Source of the DNA: Pseudomonas silvicola
GTDB taxonomy: Bacteria; Pseudomonadota; Gammaproteobacteria; Pseudomonadales; Pseudomonadaceae
Assembly (NCBI RefSeq): GCF_026651855.1
Contig: NZ_CP093280.1
Span: forward strand, 536,001-600,000
Reading direction: 5' to 3'
Length of the DNA: 64,000 nucleotides
Part shown: piece by piece, positions 18,853 to 27,572 of the stretch
Numbering within the stretch: the first letter of the stretch is position 1
How the letters are laid out: each line of letters begins with the position of its first letter
Translations under genes and position numbers: made by a program
Notes under the pieces: model-generated
What the model was told of the DNA's origin: nothing
The model's input: the letters and a program-made list of their open reading frames with translations, nothing else
Database searches by the model: none

Positions 18853-20285
18853 GCCGTAGTGAAACTGTCTGGATCGTCGATGACGACCGTTCCATCCGTT
18901 GGGTACTGGAAAAAGCCTTGCAACAGGAAGGCATGACCACCCAAAGCTTCGACAGTGCCGACGGCGTGATGAGCCGGCTGGCTCGCCAGCAGCCCGACGT
19001 GATCATCTCCGATATTCGCATGCCGGGTGCCAGCGGCCTGGACCTGCTGGCGCGCATCCGCGAGCAGTTCCCGCGCCTGCCGGTGATCATCATGACCGCC
19101 CATTCAGACCTGGACAGCGCCGTGGCGTCTTACCAGGGTGGCGCGTTCGAATACCTGCCCAAGCCGTTCGACGTGGACGAGGCCGTGGCCCTGGTCAAGC
19201 GTGCCAACCAGCACGCCCAGGAGCAGCAGGGCCTCACCGAAGTTCCGACGCTGACCCGCACCCCGGAAATCATTGGCGAAGCGCCAGCGATGCAGGAAGT
19301 CTTCCGCGCCATCGGCCGCCTCAGCCACTCCAACATCACCGTGCTGATCAACGGTGAATCGGGTACGGGTAAAGAGCTGGTCGCCCATGCCCTGCACCGC
19401 CATAGCCCGCGGGCTGCGTCGCCGTTCATTGCGTTGAACATGGCGGCGATTCCCAAGGATTTGATGGAGTCCGAGCTGTTCGGCCACGAAAAAGGGGCGT
19501 TCACCGGCGCGGCCAACCTGCGTCGCGGCCGCTTTGAGCAAGCCGACGGCGGCACGCTGTTTCTGGACGAGATCGGCGATATGCCGGCCGACACCCAGAC
19601 CCGGCTGCTGCGCGTGCTGGCGGACGGCGAGTTTTACCGTGTGGGCGGCCACACGCCGGTGAAGGTGGACGTGCGCATCATCGCCGCCACCCACCAGAAC
19701 CTGGAAACCCTGGTGCATGCGGGCAAGTTCCGTGAGGACTTATTCCACCGCCTCAACGTGATCCGTATCCACATCCCGCGCCTGTCGGACCGCCGCGAAG
19801 ACATCCCGACCCTGGCCAAGCACTTCCTCAGCCGCGCCGCCCAGGAGCTGGCCGTGGAGCCCAAGCTGCTCAAGGCCGAGACCGAGGAATACCTGAAAAA
19901 CCTGCCTTGGCCAGGCAACGTGCGCCAGTTGGAGAACACCTGCCGCTGGATCACAGTGATGGCTTCGGGCCGCGAAGTGCACATCGGCGACCTGCCGCCC
20001 GAGCTGCTCAGCCTGCCGCAAGACGCCGCGCCGGTGACCAACTGGGAACAGGCCCTGCGCCAATGGGCTGACCAGGCCTTGGCTCGTGGCCAGTCGAGCC
20101 TGCTGGACAGCGCGGTGCCAAGCTTCGAGCGCATCATGATCGAAACCGCCCTGAAGCATACCGCGGGCCGCCGCCGGGACGCCGCCGTGCTACTGGGCTG
20201 GGGCCGCAATACCTTGACGCGCAAGATCAAGGAGCTGGGCATGAAGGTCGACGGTGGGGATGACGATGAGGCCGACGACGCCTGA
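18849..20285 (+). CDS. ntrC: Sigma-54 activator NtrC (nitrogen regulator I)
   Basis: Response regulator of 478 residues. The receiver domain has the acidic pocket near residues 11-13 (VDDDR), phosphoacceptor Asp55 in ISDIRMPG and Lys in YLPKPFD. The AAA+ domain carries Walker A GESGTGKE (residues 169-176), the sigma-54 contact loop GAFTGA (216-221) and Walker B GGTLFLDEIGDMP. A Fis-type helix-turn-helix (RRRDAAVLLGWGRNTLTRKIKEL) closes the protein. It activates sigma-54 promoters under nitrogen limitation; candidate targets in this window are glnA, the NrsZ-like RNA and gabP. Confidence 0.99.
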   Translation: MSRSETVWIVDDDRSIRWVLEKALQQEGMTTQSFDSADGVMSRLARQQPDVIISDIRMPGASGLDLLARIREQFPRLPVIIMTAHSDLDSAVASYQGGAFEYLPKPFDVDEAVALVKRANQHAQEQQGLTEVPTLTRTPEIIGEAPAMQEVFRAIGRLSHSNITVLINGESGTGKELVAHALHRHSPRAASPFIALNMAAIPKDLMESELFGHEKGAFTGAANLRRGRFEQADGGTLFLDEIGDMPADTQTRLLRVLADGEFYRVGGHTPVKVDVRIIAATHQNLETLVHAGKFREDLFHRLNVIRIHIPRLSDRREDIPTLAKHFLSRAAQELAVEPKLLKAETEEYLKNLPWPGNVRQLENTCRWITVMASGREVHIGDLPPELLSLPQDAAPVTNWEQALRQWADQALARGQSSLLDSAVPSFERIMIETALKHTAGRRRDAAVLLGWGRNTLTRKIKELGMKVDGGDDDEADDA

Positions 20286-20300
20286 TCTGCCGTGCCGTGG

Positions 20301-20336
20301 AAAAAAAGCCCGCCAGCGACCCTGGCGGGCTTTTTT
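20301..20336 (+). terminator. Intrinsic terminator of ntrBC
   Basis: An A run, GCCCGCCAG paired with CTGGCGGGC around a short loop, and six T lie 16 bases after the ntrC stop. It separates ntrC from the downstream small RNA unit. Confidence 0.93.
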
Positions 20337-20359
20337 GTGCCAGCTCCCACAGTGTGCAC

Positions 20360-20376
20360 TGCGCATTTTTCGTGCA
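20360..20376 (+). promoter_or_regulatory. NtrC-like enhancer site upstream of the small RNA
   Basis: TGCGCATTTTTCGTGCA matches the NtrC consensus well and lies 154 bases upstream of the sigma-54 promoter at 20530, in a 190-base non-coding stretch. Confidence 0.65.
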
Positions 20377-20529
20377 CCGGCAGAAGGCATTTTTGCCCTG
20401 CTGGAGGTGAAAAATGGCCTGCCGCGCACTCTCCAGAAAAATGCCTTTCGTCGCCAAACCCGCGAAATACAAGGGCTACAGGCCAGAGCATCACAAAACC
20501 GCAACCTGATGAGCGCATTTTTTCAAAAC

Positions 20530-20545
20530 TGGCACGCACGCTGCA
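20530..20545 (+). promoter_or_regulatory. Sigma-54 promoter of the NrsZ-like RNA
   Basis: TGGCACGCACGCTGCA carries a full TGGCAC -24 box and GC at the -12 position with the required GG-N10-GC spacing. Transcription would begin near 20555, about 30 bases before the first repeat unit. Confidence 0.85.
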
Positions 20546-20554
20546 ATGTACCAA

Positions 20555-20812
20555 GGGCAAAGGCAAGAACAGCGACACAACCCAGTTTTGGGGTCCTTGG
20601 TACAGGCAGGCCGGGGTATCCCCTCTTTACACCGGGACGCGCGGCACTCGACGAGCGCAGCGGTCCCACACCCGTTTTGGGGACCTTGGTACAGGCAGGC
20701 CGGGGATTCCCCTTCTTTACAACGGGGTGCGCAGCACGCGACCAGCGCTGCGTTCCCGTCCCGCTTTTGGGGACCTTGGTACAGGCAGGCCGGGGATTCC
20801 CTCTTTTATTCC
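20555..20812 (+). ncRNA. nrsZ: NrsZ-like nitrogen-regulated small RNA
   Basis: NrsZ of P. aeruginosa is encoded just downstream of ntrC, is driven by sigma-54 and NtrC, and consists of three similar stem-loop units that are processed; it stimulates rhamnolipid synthesis. This locus matches each point seen in sequence: position after ntrC, a -24/-12 promoter, an NtrC-like enhancer, and three copies of a conserved block starting at 20586, 20675 and 20765. The segments between blocks can fold into hairpins whose arms vary. The last copy runs into CTCTTTTATT, a plausible terminator. The 5' end is inferred from promoter spacing and the 3' end from the T-rich tail. No conserved reading frame runs through the units, since the spacing is 89 and then 90 bases. 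Confidence 0.8.
20586..20801 (+). repeat. Three tandem 89-90-base units within the NrsZ-like RNA
   Basis: Each unit opens with TTTTGGGG(A/T)CCTTGGTACA followed by GGCAGGCCGGGG and an (A/TA)TTCCC-like end. The opening about 37 bases are almost invariant; the following about 50 bases are divergent but keep hairpin-forming arms. The third unit is cut short after the conserved block. Confidence 0.9.
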
Positions 20813-21246
20813 TCCCGGAGGCTGAGCTTCAGCCTCCAGCGCCCATCTTCTTTCTCACCGCTGATATCACCCTGCAAGGGGCGAGCCGCGATCACGTTCA
20901 GCAACAGGCCATTGTCACCAGGTTGGGTACGCCAGTTGGCCTTCTTGCCGTCGATGTCCACCTGGCCGTTACGGGTCAGGCCATGCGCCTGGAACTGCAC
21001 CACCAGGGCGCCGTCCACGGTGGTGGCCTGCACCTTGGGCTCCCCGGTGAACCACAGCACCAGGGCCGCGGGCTGTTCTTCGATCTTGATCAGTTCCAGG
21101 GTATCGGGGTTGGTCAATTTGCCGATCATCAGGCCCACCATCAAACCAATGATCGCCAGCGAAAACAGTACGCGCGGGAACAGGCTCGGACGCGGGTCCG
21201 GTTCAGGGGTAGAATGCTGCCCGTCTTTCAGTTCGGAGCCGTGCAT
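20806..21246 (-). CDS. Small single-pass membrane protein of unknown function
   Basis: A 146-residue protein with a short N-terminal cytoplasmic part, one membrane helix (VLFSLAIIGLMVGLMIG, about residues 26-44) and a beta-rich domain outside (LVLWFTGEPKVQATTVDGAL...GRWRLKLSLREE). I do not recognise the family, but it looks like a conserved pseudomonad protein. Its start codon shares two bases with the start codon of the divergent trmL (CATG at 21244-21247). Its stop touches the 3' end of the small RNA, so the two converge. Confidence 0.75.
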   Translation of the reverse strand: MHGSELKDGQHSTPEPDPRPSLFPRVLFSLAIIGLMVGLMIGKLTNPDTLELIKIEEQPAALVLWFTGEPKVQATTVDGALVVQFQAHGLTRNGQVDIDGKKANWRTQPGDNGLLLNVIAARPLQGDISGEKEDGRWRLKLSLREE

Positions 21247-21700
21247 GTTTCACGTCATCCTTTTTCAACCAGAGATACCGCCCAATACAGGCAACATTAT
21301 ACGGCTATGCGCCAACAGCGGCTGCCACCTGCACTTGATCGAACCGATCGGCTTCGAGCTCGATGACAAGCGCCTGCGCCGTGCCGGGCTGGACTACCAC
21401 GAGTACGCCACGCTCAAGCGCCACGCCGACCTTGCCAGCTGCCTGGAGTCGCTGGGCAACCCGCGGCTGTTCGCTTTCACCACCAAGGGCTCCAAGCCGT
21501 TCCACGAGGTCAGCTTCGCCGATGGCGACGCCTTCCTGTTCGGCCCGGAAAGCCGCGGGCTGCCACCCGAGGTGCTCGACCCACTGGGCAGCGACCAGCG
21601 CCTGCGCTTGCCGATGCGCGAAGGCTGCCGCAGCCTGAACCTGTCCAACACCGTGGCCATCGCCGTGTATGAAGCCTGGCGCCAACTGGGTTTCGCCTGA
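21245..21700 (+). CDS. trmL: tRNA (cytidine(34)-2'-O)-methyltransferase TrmL
   Basis: SPOUT-class methyltransferase of 151 residues that 2'-O-methylates the wobble base of some tRNA-Leu isoacceptors. MFHVILFQPEIPPNTGNIIR opens the protein. The knotted SAM-binding site is formed by FLFGPESRGLP and the C-terminal LPMREGCRSLNLSNTVAIAV. The length is normal. Its ATG is overlapped by the divergent ATG of the neighbouring membrane-protein gene, so each gene's promoter must lie inside or beyond the other's coding sequence. Confidence 0.95.
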   Translation: MFHVILFQPEIPPNTGNIIRLCANSGCHLHLIEPIGFELDDKRLRRAGLDYHEYATLKRHADLASCLESLGNPRLFAFTTKGSKPFHEVSFADGDAFLFGPESRGLPPEVLDPLGSDQRLRLPMREGCRSLNLSNTVAIAVYEAWRQLGFA

Positions 21701-21728
21701 GGCGCTGTAGCCTGGCGGCAGCGGCTAC

Positions 21729-21756
21729 AAAAAAAGCGCCCCGTGGGGCGCTTTTT
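21729..21756. terminator. Bidirectional terminator between trmL and secB
   Basis: An A run, AGCGCCCC paired with GGGGCGCT around GT, and five T lie between the convergent genes. A second short inverted repeat (TGTAGCC and GGCTACA, 21706-21728) precedes it. Confidence 0.92.
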
Positions 21757-21770
21757 GCGTGGCGGCAGGG

Positions 21771-22265
21771 TTACTGCAGCGACGGCTTCGGTGCTTCGCC
21801 AGCTTCCTGCATGCGCTGCAGCTCTTGCGCGTACAGGGCGTCGAAGTTCACCGGGGCCAGCATCAGGGCCGGGAACGAACCACGAACCACCAGGCTGTCC
21901 AGGGTTTCGCGGGCATACGGGAACAGGATGTTCGGGCAGAAAGCACCCAAGGTGTGGCTCATGGACGCATCGTCCAGGTTCTGGATCAGGAAGATGCCGG
22001 CCTGCTGAACTTCAGCGATGAAGGCGACTTCTTCACCGTTCTTGACGGTAACCGACAGAGTCAGCACCACCTCGTGAAAACCTTCTTCCAGCGCTTTCTG
22101 GCGGGTGTTCAGGTCCAGGGCGACGCTTGGCTCCCACTGCTGGCGGAAGATGGCCGGGCTTTTCGGCGCTTCGAACGACAGGTCGCGCACGTAGATGCGC
22201 TGCAGGGAGAATTGCGGGGCGTTGGCTGCTTCGTTGGCCGCGCCGGTGTTCTGTTGATCAGTCAT
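21771..22265 (-). CDS. secB: Protein-export chaperone SecB
   Basis: Cytosolic tetrameric chaperone of 164 residues that holds preproteins unfolded and hands them to SecA. SecB hallmarks include [19 protein letters not shown] near the N-terminus and [20 protein letters not shown] followed by [17 protein letters not shown]. An acidic, Asn-rich N-terminus and a short variable tail are normal. It is the last gene of a rhodanese-grxC-secB cluster. Confidence 0.98.
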   Translation of the reverse strand: MTDQQNTGAANEAANAPQFSLQRIYVRDLSFEAPKSPAIFRQQWEPSVALDLNTRQKALEEGFHEVVLTLSVTVKNGEEVAFIAEVQQAGIFLIQNLDDASMSHTLGAFCPNILFPYARETLDSLVVRGSFPALMLAPVNFDALYAQELQRMQEAGEAPKPSLQ

Positions 22266-22305
22266 CGCAGATCCTTCTTACATTAAGTCGTAACGTGGTT
22301 TGAAT

Positions 22306-22560
22306 TCAGGCCTGGAGCAGCGCGTCGAGCTTGCCGGCGCGCTCCAGTGCATACAGATCGTCACAGCCGCCCACATGGCGCTCGCCGATCCAGATCTGTG
22401 GTACCGAGGTGCGACCGGCCTTCTGGGCCATGGCAGCGCGAACCTGCGGCTGGCCGTCGACGCGGATTTCTTCGAAGGTGACACCCTTGCTTTCCAGCAG
22501 GGCCTTGGCCCGCATGCAATAGGGGCACCAATCGCTGGAGTAGACGACGACGTGGCTCAT
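22306..22560 (-). CDS. grxC: Glutaredoxin 3
   Basis: An 84-residue glutathione-dependent thiol oxidoreductase with the CPYC active site at about residues 12-15 (SSDWCPYCMRAK), the TSVPQIWIGERHVGG loop with its cis-proline, and GCDDLYALE. It ends 40 bases before secB and starts 2 bases after the rhodanese-like stop. The three genes are transcribed together, a common arrangement linking redox and export functions. Confidence 0.97.
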   Translation of the reverse strand: MSHVVVYSSDWCPYCMRAKALLESKGVTFEEIRVDGQPQVRAAMAQKAGRTSVPQIWIGERHVGGCDDLYALERAGKLDALLQA

Positions 22561-22561
22561 T

Positions 22562-22975
22562 TCACTTTACCAGTGGGAGGTTGTCAGCACGCCAGCTGGA
22601 AACACCACCTGACAGTTTTGCCGCGTTGTAGCCCGCTTTCAGCAGCTCACGGGCAGTGGTGCCAGCATGCTGGCCGATGCTGTCGACGATGATCAGGGTC
22701 TTGCCCTTGTGCTTTTCAAGCTCGGCCATGCGCGAGGCCAGCTTGTCCTGCGGAATGTTCAGGGCGCCGACGATGTGGCCGGTGGCGTAGTCTTTCTTGG
22801 CGCGGATGTCGATGACCACGCCCTGCTCGGCATTGACCAGTGCGGTCAGCTCACGTGGGCTCAGGCTTTTGCCGCCACGGCTCGCTTCCAGCGCAAGCAG
22901 CATGATCAGCAGGATGGCGAAAGCGCCGACGAGCAGATAGTGATTTGTGGCGAATTGAAGCAGGTGATCGACCAT
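22562..22975 (-). CDS. Membrane-anchored rhodanese-like protein lacking the usual cysteine
   Basis: A 137-residue protein with one N-terminal membrane helix (YLLVGAFAILLIMLLALEA) and a cytoplasmic rhodanese domain (VVIDIRAKKDYATGHIVGALNIP). The active-site loop that normally reads C-x-x-G here reads DSIG (IIVDSIGQHAG), so the catalytic cysteine appears absent and sulphur transfer is doubtful. The genomic position, first in a cluster with grxC and secB, is that of YibN-like proteins. It may serve as a scaffold or binding domain. Confidence 0.88.
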   Translation of the reverse strand: MVDHLLQFATNHYLLVGAFAILLIMLLALEASRGGKSLSPRELTALVNAEQGVVIDIRAKKDYATGHIVGALNIPQDKLASRMAELEKHKGKTLIIVDSIGQHAGTTARELLKAGYNAAKLSGGVSSWRADNLPLVK

Positions 22976-23186
22976 CAGCGGATTCCAGGGCGTTAAAATG
23001 TCGGCCAGTATACACAGCCGTCAAAGTGGGCCAAAGCCCGCCGGGCGCAACCTTCATGGAACCGGGCCCCCAAGGGCCTTGTCTGTGGTTCATGAGTGCG
23101 ATTGATGAAGGTTATTCGCAAGCGTCGGCCACTATGCCCTAAAATACGCTTCTCCTTTTCCCTCTGACATACCCGCGAGTGGATCT
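22976..23186. promoter_or_regulatory. Divergent promoter region of the secB cluster and gpmI
   Basis: This 211-base non-coding gap must hold the promoters for both directions. AAAATACGCT near 23141 could be a gpmI -10 region. No convincing pair of hexamers or operator was found. Confidence 0.4.
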
Positions 23187-24722
23187 ATGACAACCACGCC
23201 TAAACCTTTGGTCCTGATCATCCTGGATGGTTTCGGTCACAGCGAAAGCCACGACTACAACGCTGTCTATTCGGCCAGCAAGCCGACGCTCGACCGCCTG
23301 ACCAAGGAAATGCCCAACGGCCTCATCTCCGGCTCCGGCATGGACGTGGGCCTGCCCGACGGGCAGATGGGCAACTCCGAGGTCGGCCACATGAACCTGG
23401 GCGCCGGCCGCGTGGTGTATCAGGACTTCACCCGGGTAACCAAGGCCATCCGCGACGGCGAGTTCTTCGAGAACCCGACCATCTGCGGCGCCGTGGACAA
23501 GGCCGTCAAGGCGGGCAAGGCCGTGCACATCCTCGGCCTGCTGTCGGACGGCGGCGTACACAGCCACCAGGACCATATCGTGGCCATGGCCGAGCTGGCC
23601 GCCAAGCGTGGCGCCGAGAAGATCTACCTGCACGCCTTCCTCGACGGCCGTGACACCCCACCCAGGAGCGCCGAAGCACCGCTGGAACTGATGGACAAGA
23701 CCTTCGCCCGCCTGGGCAAGGGCCGTACCGCCAGCATCATCGGCCGCTATTTCGCCATGGACCGTGACAACCGCTGGGACCGCGTGGCCGCCGCTTACGA
23801 GCTGATCGTCGACGGCACCAGCGCCTACGACGCCGCCACCGCCGTCGATGGCCTGAAGGCTGCCTACGAGCGCGGCGAAAGCGACGAATTCGTCAAGGCC
23901 ACCAGCATTGGCGACAAAGTGCGCGTCGAGGATGGCGACGCCGTGGTGTTCATGAACTTCCGCGCCGACCGTGCCCGCGAGCTGAGCCGCGTGTTCGTCG
24001 AAGACAACTTCGCCGACTTCCCGCGCAAGCGTCAGCCAAAGACCGCCGGTTTCATCGGCCTGACCCAGTATTCTGCGAAGATCCCGGCACCAGCCGCCTT
24101 CGGCCCCAGCAGCCTGCACAACGTGCTGGGCGAGTACCTGGCCAACAACGGCAAGACCCAGCTGCGCATTGCCGAGACCGAAAAATACGCCCACGTGACC
24201 TTCTTCTTCTCCGGTGGCCGCGAAGAGCCGTTCCCGGGCGAAGAGCGCATCCTGATCCCATCGCCGAAGGTCGCCACCTATGACCTGAAGCCGGAAATGA
24301 GCGCCCCCGAGGTCACCGACAAGATCGTCGACGCCATCGAAAACCAGCGTTTCGACGTGATCGTGGTCAACTACGCCAACGGCGACATGGTCGGCCACAG
24401 CGGCGTGATGGACGCGGCGATCAAGGCCGTGGAGTGCCTGGATACCTGCGTGGGCCGCATCGCCGCTGCGCTGGAGAAAGTGGGCGGTGAAGCGCTGATC
24501 ACCGCCGACCACGGCAACTGCGAGCAGATGGAAGACGAGTCCACTGGCCAGGCGCACACCGCGCACACCACCGAGCCGGTGCCCTTCATCTATGTGGGCA
24601 AGCGCAAGCTCAAGGTCCGCGAAGGCGGCGTGCTGGCCGACGTGGCACCCACCATGCTGTATCTGATGGGCCTGCCCAAGCCGGAAGAAATGACTGGCCA
24701 CTCGATCCTGAGCGAAGGCTAA
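23187..24722 (+). CDS. gpmI: 2,3-bisphosphoglycerate-independent phosphoglycerate mutase
   Basis: Interconverts 3- and 2-phosphoglycerate with two Mn ions. The 511 residues match the family. [19 protein letters not shown] starts the metal site and [21 protein letters not shown] holds the phosphoserine. [12 protein letters not shown] and the C-terminal metal ligands [12 protein letters not shown] and [11 protein letters not shown] are all present. It is probably followed by envC and ctpA in one transcription unit, though a GC-rich hairpin lies after its stop. Confidence 0.98.
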   Translation: MTTTPKPLVLIILDGFGHSESHDYNAVYSASKPTLDRLTKEMPNGLISGSGMDVGLPDGQMGNSEVGHMNLGAGRVVYQDFTRVTKAIRDGEFFENPTICGAVDKAVKAGKAVHILGLLSDGGVHSHQDHIVAMAELAAKRGAEKIYLHAFLDGRDTPPRSAEAPLELMDKTFARLGKGRTASIIGRYFAMDRDNRWDRVAAAYELIVDGTSAYDAATAVDGLKAAYERGESDEFVKATSIGDKVRVEDGDAVVFMNFRADRARELSRVFVEDNFADFPRKRQPKTAGFIGLTQYSAKIPAPAAFGPSSLHNVLGEYLANNGKTQLRIAETEKYAHVTFFFSGGREEPFPGEERILIPSPKVATYDLKPEMSAPEVTDKIVDAIENQRFDVIVVNYANGDMVGHSGVMDAAIKAVECLDTCVGRIAAALEKVGGEALITADHGNCEQMEDESTGQAHTAHTTEPVPFIYVGKRKLKVREGGVLADVAPTMLYLMGLPKPEEMTGHSILSEG

Positions 24723-24729
24723 GCTCATT

Positions 24730-24749
24730 GCGGGGGTCCCGGCCCCCGC
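24730..24749 (+). terminator. GC-rich hairpin after gpmI
   Basis: GCGGGGG and CCCCCGC pair around a 6-base loop 8 bases after the gpmI stop. No T run follows, so read-through into envC is likely. Confidence 0.4.
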
Positions 24750-24846
24750 CCTGGATGAAACGTCGGGCAGTTGCCCCATGGACGTTTTTTTTGCAGCTCG
24801 CGGCGGGCATACTAGGCCCGTCTCCACACTGGTATCGCCCACCCCC

Positions 24847-26127
24847 ATGCTTCGCGCACTGATAGCCCTAGCCCTGACCTGCCTGCTGAGTACGGCCTAC
24901 GCCGACGACCGTGAGCAAACCCAACAGCAGTTGGATGCCACGAAGCAGGACATCGCCGAGCTGAAGAAACAACTCAGCCAGGTGCAGGAACAAAAGAACG
25001 GCGTGCAGAAAGACCTGCGCGGAACTGAAACCCAAATGGGCAAGCTGGAGAAGCAGGTGGAGGCCCTGCAACAAGAACTAAAAAAGACCCAAGGCGAGCT
25101 GGATCGCCTGGCCCTGCAAAAAGATCAACTCCAGCACAGCAAAACTGAACAACAGCGCCTGATCGCCATCCAGGCCCGCGCCGCCTACCAGGGCGGCCGC
25201 CAGGAATACCTCAAGCTGTTGCTCAACCAGCAGAACCCGGAAAAATTCGCCCGGACGCTGACCTATTATGACTACATGAGCAACGCGCGCATGGCGCAGC
25301 TCAAGCAGTTCAATGAAACCTTGCGCCAGCTGGGCAATGTCGAGAAAGACATCGCCGGCCAGCAGGCCCAGTTGCTTGCCCAGCAAAGCAGCCTGGACAG
25401 CCAGCGCCAGGACCTGGACAAGGTGCGCAAGGAACGCCAGGCCGCCCTGGCCAAGCTCAACGACAGCTACAAGCAGCAGGACCAGAAGCTCGCCTCCCGC
25501 CAGCAGGACCAGGAAGACCTGGCCAAGGTGCTCAAGACCATCGAGGAAACCCTGGCGCGCCAGGCGCGCGAGGCCGAGCAAGCGCGGCAGAAGGCCCTGC
25601 TGGCCCAACAGGAAGCCGAACGTCAGCGCCAGCGTGAAAACGCCCAGGCCAAGGCGGATGATGAACCGAAACGGCCCAAAACCGTGCCAGGTGCACTAGT
25701 CTCCAGTGGCGGCGCCAATTTTGGCGGCCCATTTGCAGCGGGCCGAGGAAAACTTCCATGGCCTGTCGATGGTCGATTGTTGGCGCGTTTTGGTGAAACT
25801 CGCGGCGACGACGCCCGCACCAAGTGGGATGGTGTCATGATCAGTGCACCGGCCGGCACCCAGGTGCGGGCGGTACACGGTGGCCGCGTAGTGTTCGCCG
25901 ACTGGTTGCGCGGCGCGGGACTTCTGGTCATTCTCGACCATGGGGACGGCTATCTGAGCCTGTATGGGCATAACCAGAGCCTGCTCAAGGGCGCTGGGGA
26001 TGTAGTGAAAGCCGGCGAGGCTATCTCGACGGTAGGCAGTAGTGGTGGGCAGGACACGCCGGCGCTGTATTTTGCCATTCGCCAGCAAGGTCGCCCCAGC
26101 GACCCTGCACAATGGTGCCGCGGCTGA
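24847..26127 (+). CDS. envC: Murein hydrolase activator EnvC
   Basis: Periplasmic activator of cell-division amidases, 426 residues. A signal peptide (MLRALIALALTCLLSTAYA) is followed by about 240 residues of Gln/Glu/Lys-rich coiled coil and a basic linker. The C-terminal degenerate LytM/M23 domain has VDGRLLARFGETRGDDARTK and HGDGYLSLYGHNQSLL. The ATG at 24847 was preferred over an upstream in-frame ATG because it gives a proper signal peptide. The next gene is ctpA, as in many proteobacteria. Confidence 0.94.
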   Translation: MLRALIALALTCLLSTAYADDREQTQQQLDATKQDIAELKKQLSQVQEQKNGVQKDLRGTETQMGKLEKQVEALQQELKKTQGELDRLALQKDQLQHSKTEQQRLIAIQARAAYQGGRQEYLKLLLNQQNPEKFARTLTYYDYMSNARMAQLKQFNETLRQLGNVEKDIAGQQAQLLAQQSSLDSQRQDLDKVRKERQAALAKLNDSYKQQDQKLASRQQDQEDLAKVLKTIEETLARQAREAEQARQKALLAQQEAERQRQRENAQAKADDEPKRPKTVPGALVSSGGANFGGPFAAGRGKLPWPVDGRLLARFGETRGDDARTKWDGVMISAPAGTQVRAVHGGRVVFADWLRGAGLLVILDHGDGYLSLYGHNQSLLKGAGDVVKAGEAISTVGSSGGQDTPALYFAIRQQGRPSDPAQWCRG

Positions 26128-26222
26128 CGCGGGCACCAACAACAAGGGCGTTATGGCCGTCGTGACCGACGGCACGCCGATGCCCCGAAAGGCGCAAAAC
26201 CAGGATTAGGAGTTCGTTCGTC

Positions 26223-27572
26223 ATGCTGCACTTGCCCCGCCTTACCTCGCTGGCCCTGACGATCGCCGTGGTGATCGGCGCCCCCCTGGCCCGTGCGGCC
26301 GAGCCCGCGCGCCTGGCCGCCACCACCACGACCGCCCCCGCGCCTGCCACCGCGCCCGTGGACTCGAGCAAGGCACCGCTGCCGCTCGACGAGCTGCGCA
26401 CATTCGCCGAGGTGATGGACCGCATCAAGGCCGCCTACGTGGAGCCGGTGGACGACAAGACCCTGCTGGAGAACGCCATCAAGGGCATGCTCAGCAACCT
26501 CGACCCGCACTCGGCCTACCTGGGCCCCGAAGACTTCCAGGAGCTGCAGGAAAGCACCAGTGGCGAATTCGGCGGGCTGGGCATCGAAGTAGGTGTGGAA
26601 GACGGTTTCATCAAGGTGGTCTCGCCCATCGACGACACCCCGGCCAGCAAGGCGGGCATCGAGGCGGGCGACCTGATCGTCAAGATCAACGGCCAGCCCA
26701 CCCGTGGCCAGACCATGACCGAGGCCGTGGACAAGATGCGCGGCAAGGTCGGCGAGAAGATCACCCTGACCCTGGTGCGCAGCGGCGGCACGCCGTTTGA
26801 CGTGACCCTGGCCCGCGCCATCGTGCAGGTCAAGAGCGTGAAGGCGCAGATGCTCGAAGACGGTTACGGCTACATCCGCATCACCCAGTTCCAGGTCAAG
26901 ACCGGCGAAGAGGTCTCCAAGGCCCTGGCCAAGCTGCGCAAGGACAACGGCAAGAAACTCAACGGCCTGGTACTGGACCTGCGCAACAACCCGGGCGGCG
27001 TGCTGCAAGCCGCGGTCGAAGTGGTGGACCACTTCATCAGCAGCGGCCTGATCGTGTACACGAAGGGCCGCATCGCCAACTCCGAGCTGCGCTTCTCGGC
27101 CACCGGCCACGACGAAAGCGACGGTGTGCCGCTGGTGGTGCTGATCAACGGCGGCAGCGCCTCGGCGTCGGAAATCGTCGCCGGCGCCCTGCAGGACCAC
27201 AAGCGCGGCGTGCTGATGGGTACCGACAGCTTCGGCAAGGGCTCGGTGCAGACCGTGCTGCCCTTGGCCAACGACCGCGCGCTGAAGATCACCACGGCGC
27301 TGTATTACACGCCTAACGGCCGCTCCATCCAGGCCCAGGGCATCGTTCCGGACGTGGAAGTACGCCAAGGCAAGCTGACCCGCGACCAGGACGACGAAAA
27401 CTTCAAGGAAGCCGACCTGCAGGGCCACCTGGGCAACGGCAACGGTGGCGCCGATCGTCCTTCTGGCAAGAACCCGATCGGCAAGGCCAAGGCCCGCCCG
27501 CAAGATGGGGACTTCCAGTTGAGCCAGGCACTGTCGCTGCTCAAGGGCCTGAGCGTCACCCGCAACAAGTGA
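26223..27572 (+). CDS. ctpA: C-terminal processing peptidase CtpA (S41 family)
   Basis: Periplasmic serine protease of 449 residues. The signal peptide (MLHLPRLTSLALTIAVVIGAPLARA) is followed by the N-terminal helical domain (ELRTFAEVMDRIKAAYVEP). The PDZ domain spans about residues 110-190 (VEDGFIKVVSPIDDTPASKA). The catalytic Ser is in NGGSASASEIVAGAL and the Lys in DSFGKGSVQT. CtpA-type proteases trim cell-wall hydrolases and lipoproteins, which fits its place after envC. The C-terminal tail is charged and Gly-rich. Confidence 0.96.
   Translation: MLHLPRLTSLALTIAVVIGAPLARAAEPARLAATTTTAPAPATAPVDSSKAPLPLDELRTFAEVMDRIKAAYVEPVDDKTLLENAIKGMLSNLDPHSAYLGPEDFQELQESTSGEFGGLGIEVGVEDGFIKVVSPIDDTPASKAGIEAGDLIVKINGQPTRGQTMTEAVDKMRGKVGEKITLTLVRSGGTPFDVTLARAIVQVKSVKAQMLEDGYGYIRITQFQVKTGEEVSKALAKLRKDNGKKLNGLVLDLRNNPGGVLQAAVEVVDHFISSGLIVYTKGRIANSELRFSATGHDESDGVPLVVLINGGSASASEIVAGALQDHKRGVLMGTDSFGKGSVQTVLPLANDRALKITTALYYTPNGRSIQAQGIVPDVEVRQGKLTRDQDDENFKEADLQGHLGNGNGGADRPSGKNPIGKAKARPQDGDFQLSQALSLLKGLSVTRNK

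Noticed and set aside
20586-20801. Possible CRISPR array
   Set aside because: Only three units, with about 50-base related and structured intervals rather than unrelated equal-length spacers, and no cas genes.
20254-21366. Open frames through the NrsZ-like repeats
   Set aside because: The repeat spacing is 89 and then 90 bases, so the conserved block is translated in different frames. Promoter and hairpin features fit an RNA instead.
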